DNA of 64,000 bases, taken from NCBI GenBank assembly GCA_963762525.1, contig CAVXKT010000007.1, positions 1 through 64,000 of the forward strand, written 5' to 3'. The notes below the pieces were generated by a model that did no database searches, had not been told where the DNA came from, and saw only the letters and a list, made by a program, of their open reading frames with translations. The position numbers and the translations under genes were made by a program. This DNA comes from DATFDN01 sp963762525 (GTDB taxonomy: Bacteria; Pseudomonadota; Alphaproteobacteria; Acetobacterales; Acetobacteraceae). Position 1 is the first letter of the stretch. Each line of letters begins with the position of its first letter. Positions 55,304-64,000 of this stretch are shown one piece after another.

Positions 55304-55310
55304 CGGCGGT

Positions 55311-55844
55311 TCATCCGGGCGAAGCCGCCGCGGCCGCTATCGCGCGCATGATCGTTGCCTCCGCATCTTCGCGCCCGGCCCAGCCGAGCACCTTCACCCA
55401 TTTGTCGTCTTCCAGATCCTTGTAGGTTCGGAAGAAGTGCTCGATCGCGGCGCGGGTGATGCGCGGCAGATCGTCCACCGACCCGACGTCGCTGAACTGC
55501 GGATGCACGCGGTCGTGCGGGACGCAGATAAGCTTCTCGTCCGAACCCGCCTCGTCCTCCATACGCAGCATCCCGACCGGACGCGATCGGATCACCGCGC
55601 CGGGCACCACCGGCGCCGGCACCAGCACCAGCGCGTCGGCCGGATCGCCATCCGCGGAAAGCGTGCCGGGAATGAAGCCGTAGGCGGCCGGATAGGCGGT
55701 GGCGGTGAACAGGAAGCGATCGACGAACACGGCGCCGGAGTGCTTGTCCACCTCGTATTTGACCGCCGAGCCCTGCGGGATCTCAACGACGATGTTGATG
55801 TCGCGCGGCGGCGCGCGGCCGGTGGGAATTTTGCCGACGTCCAT
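55311..55844 (-). CDS. ppa: Inorganic pyrophosphatase, soluble family I
   Basis: An intact 177-residue cytoplasmic PPase. The signature Asp set is in SADGDPADALVLV, and substrate-binding lysine/Tyr regions are EIPQGSAVKYEVDK and YPAAYGFIPGTL. The C-terminal FFRTYKDLEDDKWVKVLGW is typical. It lies 196 bp upstream of, and in line with, the membrane pyrophosphatase stop, so both kinds of PPase are encoded together. Confidence 0.96.
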   Translation of the reverse strand: MDVGKIPTGRAPPRDINIVVEIPQGSAVKYEVDKHSGAVFVDRFLFTATAYPAAYGFIPGTLSADGDPADALVLVPAPVVPGAVIRSRPVGMLRMEDEAGSDEKLICVPHDRVHPQFSDVGSVDDLPRITRAAIEHFFRTYKDLEDDKWVKVLGWAGREDAEATIMRAIAAAAASPG

Positions 55845-55919
55845 GATGCGGGCCTCCGGGGTAACGGCGCTTATATGGGACGCCCGCAAGGCCCTCACCG
55901 CCCCCGCCCGCGTGCGCGG

Positions 55920-55941
55920 CCTCTCCCGCAAGCGGGCGAGG
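55920..55941. repeat. Dispersed palindromic intergenic repeat
   Basis: CCTCTCCCGC-AA-GCGGGCGAGG is a nearly perfect 10-bp inverted repeat, preceded by GCCCTCACC. This type of palindrome is common between genes in many proteobacteria. It lies between ppa and hppA and is not followed by a T-run in either direction. It is a repeat element rather than a classical terminator. Confidence 0.5.
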
Positions 55942-56040
55942 CGAAAGAAAAAACCGGCGGCGGATCGATCGCCACTCCCGCCAACGGGAAAGGCCGGATC
56001 GCCGCTTGCGGCCATCCGGGCGAGGGCGCGCCGGGCGAGG

Positions 56041-58140
<2,100 letters not shown>

Positions 58141-58295
58141 CAGCGCATATCCTCCGGGGATCCGGCCGCGATTCGGCCGCACGAGAAAAAGGTGACGCCC
58201 TATGCCAGAGCGGTGAACAACAGGCAAATCATGCGGTTCGAGGAAACGGCGCCCTTGCGCCCGCCCGATGCCGCGGGGCAAAACGAGGCGCCCCT

Positions 58296-58369
58296 GCGCC
58301 CGTAGCTCAACCGGTCAGAGCGGGCCGCTCATAACGGCTTGGTTGCAGGTTCGAGTCCTGCCGGGCGCA
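58296..58369 (+). tRNA. tRNA with anticodon CAT (Met elongator or Ile2)
   Basis: Cloverleaf: acceptor GCGCCCG/CGGGCGC, D-arm with AGCTCAACCGGTCAGAGC, anticodon loop CTCATAA (CAT), T-arm TTGCAGGTTCGAGTCCTGC and discriminator A. It lacks the 1-72 mismatch of initiator tRNA. The segment after the anticodon (CTTGGTTG) resembles Ile2 (lysidine-modified) as much as elongator Met, so both are possible. CCA is not encoded. Confidence 0.92.
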
Positions 58370-58406
58370 TGGCTTACCCGATCTGCCGCAGTCCTTCGGA
58401 TGCGAG

Positions 58407-58754
58407 CTAGCCGCCGACGGTGAGAACGAGCCCCAACTGATCGCCGAAGCGTCGCAGCGATTTTTCGGCGCTCGCCGGAAGCGGTGTGCGCCGATCGCGG
58501 CAATGCAGGATCAGGGCGGCGGCAAGCGTCGGCTCCGCCACCACGATCTCGCGCTCCCCTCCGTTCGCGGTGGAACTCGCCGGATCGTCGAGCGCGATAA
58601 TCAGCCGAACCCGCAGGCCGGTCGCGTCGGATTCGGTGACGCACTGCGTGATATTGCCGGACGGAAGCGGGCTCCGCATCCGGCGTTGATATTCGCGGAT
58701 GGCCTGCACCACCTCGGGCGGACGGAACAGGATTTGGCGCAGCTCCGAGGGCAT
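58407..58754 (-). CDS. Conserved hypothetical protein downstream of a diguanylate cyclase
   Basis: A 115-residue acidic/basic mixed protein with no signal peptide or membrane segment: MPSELRQILFRPPEVVQAIREYQRRM, then a beta-rich part with LRVRLIIALDDP and EREIVVAEPTLAAALILHC, ending FGDQLGLVLTVGG. I do not recognise its family. Its ATG is 4 nt after the diguanylate cyclase stop codon, so it is translated with it and may act in the same signalling path. Confidence 0.6.
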   Translation of the reverse strand: MPSELRQILFRPPEVVQAIREYQRRMRSPLPSGNITQCVTESDATGLRVRLIIALDDPASSTANGGEREIVVAEPTLAAALILHCRDRRTPLPASAEKSLRRFGDQLGLVLTVGG

Positions 58755-58758
58755 GCGT

Positions 58759-59871
58759 TCAGGCGCTCCGGCGAGCACGCGGCGCCGGTTCGATCAGCGC
58801 GAAACTGCAGTCCTCCGGTGTTTCGAGGCAGACGCGGTTTCGCCCCGTCCGCTTGGCCTGATAGAGGGCCCGGTCGGCCCGTTCCACCAGCGCCGCCGGC
58901 GTCTCGTCACCGCGGAATCGGGCCACGCCGATGGAGACCGTGATCCGGCCCAGGCTCTCCCCCGAGCTCTTGTTGACCAACTGCTTGCCGCTCAGTGCCG
59001 CGCAGATTTGCCGGCCTACGGTCGCCCCCGCCTCGAGATCGGCGCCGGCGAGCAGGACGGCGAACTCCTCGCCGCCATAGCGGGCCGCGCAGTCGCGGCC
59101 CTTCACGTTGTCGGACAGCACCCGACCGACCAGCCGCAGCACCATATCGCCGGTACGGTGGCCATATTGATCGTTGAAGTCCTTGAAATGATCGATGTCG
59201 AGCAGCAGCACTGCCAGCTCTCGCCCTTCCGCGCGCGCCTGCGTGATCGCGCGGCTCAACCGGGCGTCGAAACCCTTGCGGTTGGTAATCCCGGTCAGCG
59301 CGTCGGTGGTCGCCTTGTGTTTGACATCGGCAAGGCTTAGCCGCAGGCGGTTGATGCGCGAGGCCGAGGTCGACAGCTGCTGCTCCAGCGCGCGGTTGCG
59401 CTCGCCAGCGCGGATGGTCTCGTCGGTCAGCGTGGAGATGGCGCGCGCCAGATCGCCGATCGTTGGCTGGTCGGCGAGACGGACGGCCCAATGCGCCAGC
59501 AGTTCGCCATAGGCGCGAATCCCCGCCTGACCGCCGGCCACCTGCTCGACCAGCGTCTGCGCCGCCTGTTGAATGGCCTCCGACCCGGTGTTGACCGCCA
59601 ACTCCTCCTCGGCGGCAACAAACTCGCGATGCAGCATGTCGAGAACCGCATCGGTAAGTGGTTCGCCCCGCTGCAGGAGCCCCCCGAGCCGCCCGCTCAG
59701 CTCCGCGTTGTCACCACAGCAGTGGTGAAAAAAAAGCCCGAAGTTACGCGGCATGGGCGGAATTGCGTGGTGTTCCATTACCGCCCGAGCCGCGGCCGCG
59801 ATCCGCCAGACGTCTTGCCCGGCAACCGCGTTTTTTGCCGCCGGCTTCTCGGGTTTGACTGGTCCGGACAT
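58759..59871 (-). CDS. Diguanylate cyclase (GGDEF) with a novel N-terminal helical domain
   Basis: About 370 residues. The N-terminal 200 residues are helical without transmembrane segments (IAAAARAVMEHHAIPPMPRNFGLFFHHCCGD, then coiled-coil ERNRALEQQLSTSASRINRLR). The GGDEF domain carries the active-site signature RYGGEEFAVLL and the metal-binding DIDHFKDFNDQYGHRTGD. The inhibitory I-site that is usually RxxD reads KGRD, so product inhibition may be weakened. It is soluble. A GTG at 59967 is in frame, but ATG 59871 gives a compact start. Makes c-di-GMP. Confidence 0.88.
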   Translation of the reverse strand: MSGPVKPEKPAAKNAVAGQDVWRIAAAARAVMEHHAIPPMPRNFGLFFHHCCGDNAELSGRLGGLLQRGEPLTDAVLDMLHREFVAAEEELAVNTGSEAIQQAAQTLVEQVAGGQAGIRAYGELLAHWAVRLADQPTIGDLARAISTLTDETIRAGERNRALEQQLSTSASRINRLRLSLADVKHKATTDALTGITNRKGFDARLSRAITQARAEGRELAVLLLDIDHFKDFNDQYGHRTGDMVLRLVGRVLSDNVKGRDCAARYGGEEFAVLLAGADLEAGATVGRQICAALSGKQLVNKSSGESLGRITVSIGVARFRGDETPAALVERADRALYQAKRTGRNRVCLETPEDCSFALIEPAPRARRSA

Positions 59872-59982
59872 CGAGGGAGTACGCCTTGCATCTAAGGTCA
59901 GGCGCGGATTATCGATAGCCGGAGTTTCCGGCCGGTTAACGGGGTGCGATGTAAAGTTGTGCTCCACCGAACGGACCGAGCT

Positions 59983-62900
59983 TTAGATCGCGATCGTGTG
60001 CGTCAGGCCCGTCAGTTGCACATGCGTGCCGTCGGTCAGCCGCAGGCTGAGCGAACCCGCGGCGACGGTCTGCGACTGCACGCCGACCCCCTTCAGAACC
60101 AGCTTGTCGGTCCCGACGCGGAACCCGGTGATCACATCCGTCCCGCCGCCGTGCCCGGTCAGGAAGTCGAAGCTGGTGGCGTTGCCCCAGCCGGCCAGCT
60201 TCACGGCAGTGTCGCCGCTGCCGAATTGCACGTCGCCGCCGCCCGAGGTCATCGTCAAAGCGGCTTGCCCTGATCCGCCGACGAAGCGAAGTCCTTTCGT
60301 GCCGCCGGATACGGTGAGGCTTCCGGCCGCGCCGGAAACGAACAGGCTGCCATACCCGCCGTCGATCACCGCGTCCCCGGAACCGCCGATGAAGCTCAGC
60401 GCGGCGCCTCCCTGCTTGTAGGTCAGTGCGCCGGAGCCGCCCAGCAGCGTCACATTCCCCGCGGTCGGATCGGAGTCGATCACGCTCAATCGTCCGCTCC
60501 CGCCCTGGATGCGGGCATTCGCGGCCATGACCGTGATCTGATCCGCGCCGCCGCCCGCCTGCACCTTGTCGGCGCCGTAGAGAGTGACGCTGGCCGGACC
60601 CGCCCCCAAAGTGACGCCGGTTGTGCCGCCGCGCCCTGTGGTGATCGCAATCCCGCTGGCCGCCGTGGTCAGCACCGCCGACCCGCCACTGACCAGCGCC
60701 GTCGCCGCCGAGGTGCCGGTGCCGGCGGAGAACTGTACCGTCGCGTTGGTCTCACTCACTCTGGCGTATTTGCCGGCGCTGATGGTGGCGTGCGCCGCCG
60801 CCGTGACCGTGACGTAGTCGTTGCCGCGCCCGTTCAAAGTGTCGGTGCCGCTGAGCGTAATCGTGCTCGCGCCGGTGCTGCCGGTTATCGTTGAGTTGCC
60901 GTGAACGGTGATGGTCTGATTGCCGGGGCCGCCCAGGATGGTGTCGGTTCCCCAGCTATTCACCGTGTCGGCGCCGGCGAGCGTCAGGCTGTCGGTCGCC
61001 CCGGCGGCGGTGGTGATGGTCTCCGCGCCGCCGCCGTCGGTCGCCGTGTAGGTGAGGCCGCCGCTGCCGCCGGTGATGGTCTCGCGCGAACCGCCGTGGA
61101 CGGTGAGCCGGCCGGCCCCGCCGATGAGCTTTATGTTGCTGAGATGCGCCTCGATCGTGCTGGCGAGCGCGCCGCCATAATAGGTGATGTTGCCGGTATC
61201 GCCGTCGATCCGGTAGTCGCCGCCGTTGCCGTAGAACGTCGCGCCGGCGGTATCGCCCTTGCCGTAGAGCGTCAGCGTGCCGCTGCCGGCGTAGACGCTG
61301 GCGGCGCCGGAGACGATGACGGTGTCGTTGCCCTTGCCGGCGTAGATCACGTCGGCGCCGAGGCTGCTGACGGTCGCGTTGCCGACGCCGAGATGCATGA
61401 CCGTGCCCTTCGGCCCGGTCGCCGTGGCAATGTTCATGGTGGCGCTGTACACCCGCACGTTCACCGCGCCGCCGACGAGCGACATCGATTCCTCAGTGCC
61501 GCCCTGGATGATGTCGAACTGTGCCTTGCCGCCGTTGTTCAGCACCTGCAGGTTGCGCAGCGGCCCGGAGATGGCGACGCTGCCGTTCGCCGCGACATTC
61601 ACCACGGGGGCGCCGCCGTGGCCGTGAATGGTCGCCGAACCGGTGACCGTCCATTGGTCGTCGCCGCTGCCGTCCTCGATGGTGGCGCTACCGCCGACTT
61701 GGCCGCTGAGATTGCCGGCGCCGCCGACGATCGTATCGGTGCCCTCGCTGTCGATCAGATCCTGGCCCGAGAGATGCAGGCTGTTCACCGTGCCGGCCTC
61801 GGTCGAGATGGTGTTGCCGCCGGACGGCGCGACTTCGGTGAAATCGAGCCCGCCGGCGCCGCCAACGGCGACCACATGCCCGGCGGTGGCGGTCACGGTG
61901 AGCCGGCCGGCGCCGCCCTCGACGGCGGTGATCGACCCGTTCAGGTTCACCGAATGGGTCGCCGTGTCGGTGATGACGAGCGTGTGCCCCGGGAGCACGC
62001 CGGTGAGCGTGCTGTCGGGAAGCTTGACGCCGTTGGCGCCGGTATTTCCGATCTCGGTTGCCGGCCCATTGGCGACCTGACCCGGTGTCATCGAGGCGAA
62101 CGAGTTGCCCGCAATGGTGACGCTGATCGCGGTCTGATTGAGAACCCCGATCGTCGCATTGCCCTTGTCGTTGACGAATTGATTGTCCTGCACCAGCAGC
62201 GATGATCCGGCATAGGGGATGCCCTCGCCGCCGAAATGGACCATCGCCGTGTTCTGCGCCTGCGGGCCCTTTTCGATCAGGTTGTTTTCGACCACATCGA
62301 CGCCGCCGTTCGGCAGGTCGATGTCGTAGCTCGCCGTCCCGGTCGGGCCGTCCTGGAAGACGTTGTCCTCGATCGTGTTGACCAACGCACGACTCTTGAA
62401 TTCGTGGCCGACTTTGGCGTTTTCGAAAATGCTGTTGGTCGCCGTCAGGCTGGCGACGGCACCGACATAGAGATTATGCGTGTAGCCGGTCCCCGACCCG
62501 TTGCCGGAGAACAGGCAGTGATCGATGCTGATCGTGTTCGTCAGCCCCGCGATGACCGGAGGGGCGAGAATGCCGTCCTGATTGCCGATAAACGCATCGT
62601 TGACGAGGGTCATTTGGCCGCCCTCGTAGCGGATCCCTGCCCCGTTCCCGCCCTCGGCATCGGGAATCGCGCAGCCGGAGAACGATAGGTTTTTGATGGT
62701 GACGTCGTTATCGACGGTCAGGATGCCCTTGAAGTTCGGCGGCGGCACCGTCGCCACCAGATCGACCATGCCGCCCACGCCCTCGATGGTGATCTTGGTT
62801 TTTATGGTGGCGAAATCGTTGGTGTAGGTGCCGGCGTCGACCAGAATCACATCGCCGTCCCGGGAGGCGCCGATCGCCGCCGCCAAGCTCGCGTATTCCT

Positions 62901-63042
62901 TGCCCGCTCCCACGGTCAGTATGCGCGCGCCCGGGGCAATGTCGGGCGGACCGACGGGGATCAGTCCGGCGCTGGAACTCGGATCCGAAACCGACACGCC
63001 GGATGAGCCGGATGAAGAGACCGCGCTCGGATTGCTGGACAT
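59983..63042 (-). CDS. Large secreted beta-helix/beta-roll repeat protein, probable type I secretion substrate
   Basis: An intact 1019-residue protein. The N-terminus is Ser-rich and has no Sec signal. Residues 40-330 are a right-handed parallel beta-helix (AGKEYASLAAAIGASRDGDVILVDAGTY, then TIKNLSFSGC, SIDHCLFSGNGSG, ENNLIEKG), the pectate-lyase-like fold. From 350 to 950 is a long series of degenerate Gly/Thr/Ala repeats of the type GGSGxLTVxG. The C-terminus GTDVITGFRVGTDKLVLKGVG is the serralysin/RTX-type terminal block that precedes a type I secretion signal. No calcium nonapeptide run is complete. No secretion ATPase is in view. Probably a surface or biofilm matrix protein. Confidence 0.8.
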   Translation of the reverse strand: MSSNPSAVSSSGSSGVSVSDPSSSAGLIPVGPPDIAPGARILTVGAGKEYASLAAAIGASRDGDVILVDAGTYTNDFATIKTKITIEGVGGMVDLVATVPPPNFKGILTVDNDVTIKNLSFSGCAIPDAEGGNGAGIRYEGGQMTLVNDAFIGNQDGILAPPVIAGLTNTISIDHCLFSGNGSGTGYTHNLYVGAVASLTATNSIFENAKVGHEFKSRALVNTIEDNVFQDGPTGTASYDIDLPNGGVDVVENNLIEKGPQAQNTAMVHFGGEGIPYAGSSLLVQDNQFVNDKGNATIGVLNQTAISVTIAGNSFASMTPGQVANGPATEIGNTGANGVKLPDSTLTGVLPGHTLVITDTATHSVNLNGSITAVEGGAGRLTVTATAGHVVAVGGAGGLDFTEVAPSGGNTISTEAGTVNSLHLSGQDLIDSEGTDTIVGGAGNLSGQVGGSATIEDGSGDDQWTVTGSATIHGHGGAPVVNVAANGSVAISGPLRNLQVLNNGGKAQFDIIQGGTEESMSLVGGAVNVRVYSATMNIATATGPKGTVMHLGVGNATVSSLGADVIYAGKGNDTVIVSGAASVYAGSGTLTLYGKGDTAGATFYGNGGDYRIDGDTGNITYYGGALASTIEAHLSNIKLIGGAGRLTVHGGSRETITGGSGGLTYTATDGGGAETITTAAGATDSLTLAGADTVNSWGTDTILGGPGNQTITVHGNSTITGSTGASTITLSGTDTLNGRGNDYVTVTAAAHATISAGKYARVSETNATVQFSAGTGTSAATALVSGGSAVLTTAASGIAITTGRGGTTGVTLGAGPASVTLYGADKVQAGGGADQITVMAANARIQGGSGRLSVIDSDPTAGNVTLLGGSGALTYKQGGAALSFIGGSGDAVIDGGYGSLFVSGAAGSLTVSGGTKGLRFVGGSGQAALTMTSGGGDVQFGSGDTAVKLAGWGNATSFDFLTGHGGGTDVITGFRVGTDKLVLKGVGVQSQTVAAGSLSLRLTDGTHVQLTGLTHTIAI

Positions 63043-63241
63043 GGGACGCCTCGACGAAACATCACGTCGTCCCACTTTTTGAGAGCGCGCCGAGGCTATG
63101 GGGTGTTTGGTTAATCCGACATGAATCGCCGCGATGACGAATTCGTTGGCCGCTACCGACTGGCGAAATTCGCCACCATCGACCAACTTGCCCCAACTCC
63201 GCGACGGCAGTAGGGTCATTGCGGGTGAATAAGGGTCCTTG

Positions 63242-63487
63242 ATGGCGCTCGCCCCGAATCCCTCTCCCGGACCCGCCGAGATGAAGAACCTGCTCGCCGC
63301 CGCCGGCCTCACGCTCAATCCGGGGCAGACCGCCGATTTGGTGCTCGCATGGCGTCAGGTGGCAGCGTTGATCGCCCTGCTGCCGCGCGGCCGGCCGATG
63401 GCCGACGACCAGGCCTTTGTCTTCCGCCTACCCGCTTCCGCCCCGCCGCCGATATTGCCGACGGCGCGGGCCGCCAATCGACGATGA
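63242..63487 (+). CDS. AtzG/DUF4089-like small amidase partner
   Basis: An intact small helical protein of about 81 residues (AEMKNLLAAAGLTLNPGQTADLVLAWRQVAALIALL). AtzG-type proteins form a complex with the AtzE-type amidase and are needed for its assembly. It overlaps the following amidase gene by ATGA. ATG 63242 is preferred over the TTG one codon upstream. Confidence 0.7.
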   Translation: MALAPNPSPGPAEMKNLLAAAGLTLNPGQTADLVLAWRQVAALIALLPRGRPMADDQAFVFRLPASAPPPILPTARAANRR

Positions 63488-64000
63488 CCCCGCTCGGCAT
63501 CGCCGAGGCTGCGCGGTTGCTCGGTGCGCGCAAGCTCTCGGCGGTCGAGCTGACCCGCGCCCATCTGGCGCGCATCGCCGCCCTTGATCCGAAGCTGAAT
63601 GCCTTCATCACCGTGACCGAAGCACGCGCGCTCGCCGCCGCGCGCGCTGCCGACCGGCGGCTGAGGTCGGGTGATGCCGGGCCGCTCACCGGAATTCCGG
63701 TCGCCTACAAGGACATATTCGCCACCGCCGGCGTGCGCACCACGGCCCACTCGCGCCTGCTCGCCCAAAATATTCCCAATGCCGACGCCGAGACGGTGCG
63801 TCGGCTGGGCGCGGCCGGCGCGGTCATGCTCGGCAAGCTGGCCACCCATGAATTCGCCCTCGGCGGTCCCGCCTTCGACCTGCCCTGGCCGCCGGCGCGC
63901 AATCCCTGGGACCCGCGCCGCTTCACCGGCGGTTCAAGCTCCGGCTCGGCCGCCGCCGTTGCCGCCGGAATGGCGCTCGGCGCGCTCGGCTCCGACACCG
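63484..64000 (+). CDS. AtzE-type amidase, partial (runs off the window end)
   Basis: The first 172 residues of an amidase-signature enzyme: MTPLGIAEAARLLGARKLSAVELT, then the catalytic Lys in IPVAYKDIFATAGV (about residue 75), and the signature GGSSSGSAAAVAAGMALGALGSDT with the cis-Ser and nucleophile Ser. With the AtzG-like partner it resembles the 1-carboxybiuret hydrolase type. Other amide substrates are possible because most of the protein is outside the window. Confidence 0.88.
   Translation, partial: MTPLGIAEAARLLGARKLSAVELTRAHLARIAALDPKLNAFITVTEARALAAARAADRRLRSGDAGPLTGIPVAYKDIFATAGVRTTAHSRLLAQNIPNADAETVRRLGAAGAVMLGKLATHEFALGGPAFDLPWPPARNPWDPRRFTGGSSSGSAAAVAAGMALGALGSDT

Noticed and set aside
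55920..55941. Terminator for hppA
   Set aside because: The hairpin is strong but no T-run follows in the direction of hppA transcription; it matches a dispersed repeat type.
60901..62205. 434-residue plus-strand frame opposite the beta-helix gene
   Set aside because: Shadow of the Gly/Thr-repeat gene; its Asp/Gly/Val-rich composition mirrors the repeats on the other strand.
63162..63174. GGCGAA-A-TTCGCC palindrome upstream of the AtzG-like gene as an operator
   Set aside because: Arms of six bases are expected by chance several times in 64 kb of GC-rich DNA, and nothing else supports it.

Overview
The window is GC-rich (about two thirds G+C by eye), densely coded, and full of ATGA/GTGA/TTGA stop-start overlaps. 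No rRNA operon, prophage, transposase or CRISPR array is visible. Gene content and protein flavour (K+-independent H+-pyrophosphatase, PheT/PheS type, sarcosine oxidase soxBDAG, betaine-type Rieske oxygenase, several HAAT/OpuC-type transporters) point to an alphaproteobacterium, most likely in the Rhodospirillales/Acetobacteraceae area. The genus cannot be fixed from sequence alone.

Layout. (1) 0-33 kb is a long catabolic and transport region. On the minus strand at 0-4 kb lies a small operon of a SuyA/SuyB-like (UxaA family) lyase, an Ldh2/ComC-type dehydrogenase and an MFS transporter, plausibly acting on sulfolactate or a sugar acid. At 4.1-14 kb is a redox cluster arranged around a divergent promoter. 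Leftward are an ABM-domain protein and a very large molybdopterin oxidoreductase fused to a flavin reductase and a plant-type ferredoxin domain. Rightward are a two-component Rieske oxygenase and a three-subunit xanthine-dehydrogenase-type hydroxylase whose 2Fe-2S subunit is fused to CoxG. At 14-23 kb are a DAO-type oxidase, a lone ectoine synthase, and a minus-strand operon with a complete branched-chain/polar amino acid ABC transporter, an extra membrane protein, a DadA-like dehydrogenase and an EutA-like racemase/isomerase. At 23-33 kb are heterotetrameric sarcosine oxidase (soxBDAG), a GbcA-like Rieske monooxygenase and a complete OpuC-type osmoprotectant importer. Together these look like uptake and demethylation of betaines and related N-methylated compounds, feeding sarcosine and glycine. 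No transcription factor is encoded in this 33 kb.

(2) 33-46 kb is ordinary chromosomal ground with signs of decay. It holds an AI-2E family transporter with a long C-terminal extension, a 33-bp tandem repeat, thpR, tesA, ybbA/ybbP, a BI-1 family protein, a decayed DUF3034 gene fused by deletion to a decayed GGDEF-EAL gene, a protease-like protein without catalytic residues coupled to a LuxR-type regulator, a glutamine synthetase homologue and a truncated alpha/beta hydrolase. (3) 46-64 kb is mostly housekeeping: pheT, pheS, rplT, rpmI, a Nudix hydrolase, a two-subunit TPP decarboxylase, a nucleotide cyclase-SUMF1 fusion, tRNA-Thr, soluble and membrane pyrophosphatases, tRNA-Met/Ile2, a diguanylate cyclase, a thousand-residue beta-roll/beta-helix secreted protein, and the start of an AtzG/AtzE-type amidase pair running off the end.

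Quality caveat. About thirty single-base frameshifts interrupt otherwise well-conserved genes. They concentrate at 0-24 kb and 36-47 kb and include three in the essential gene pheT, while 24.6-36.6 kb and 46.8-63 kb are clean. The simplest reading is indel error in the assembly, so frameshifted genes are annotated here as single genes with the break noted. Only genes with large deletions or truncation are called pseudogenes.
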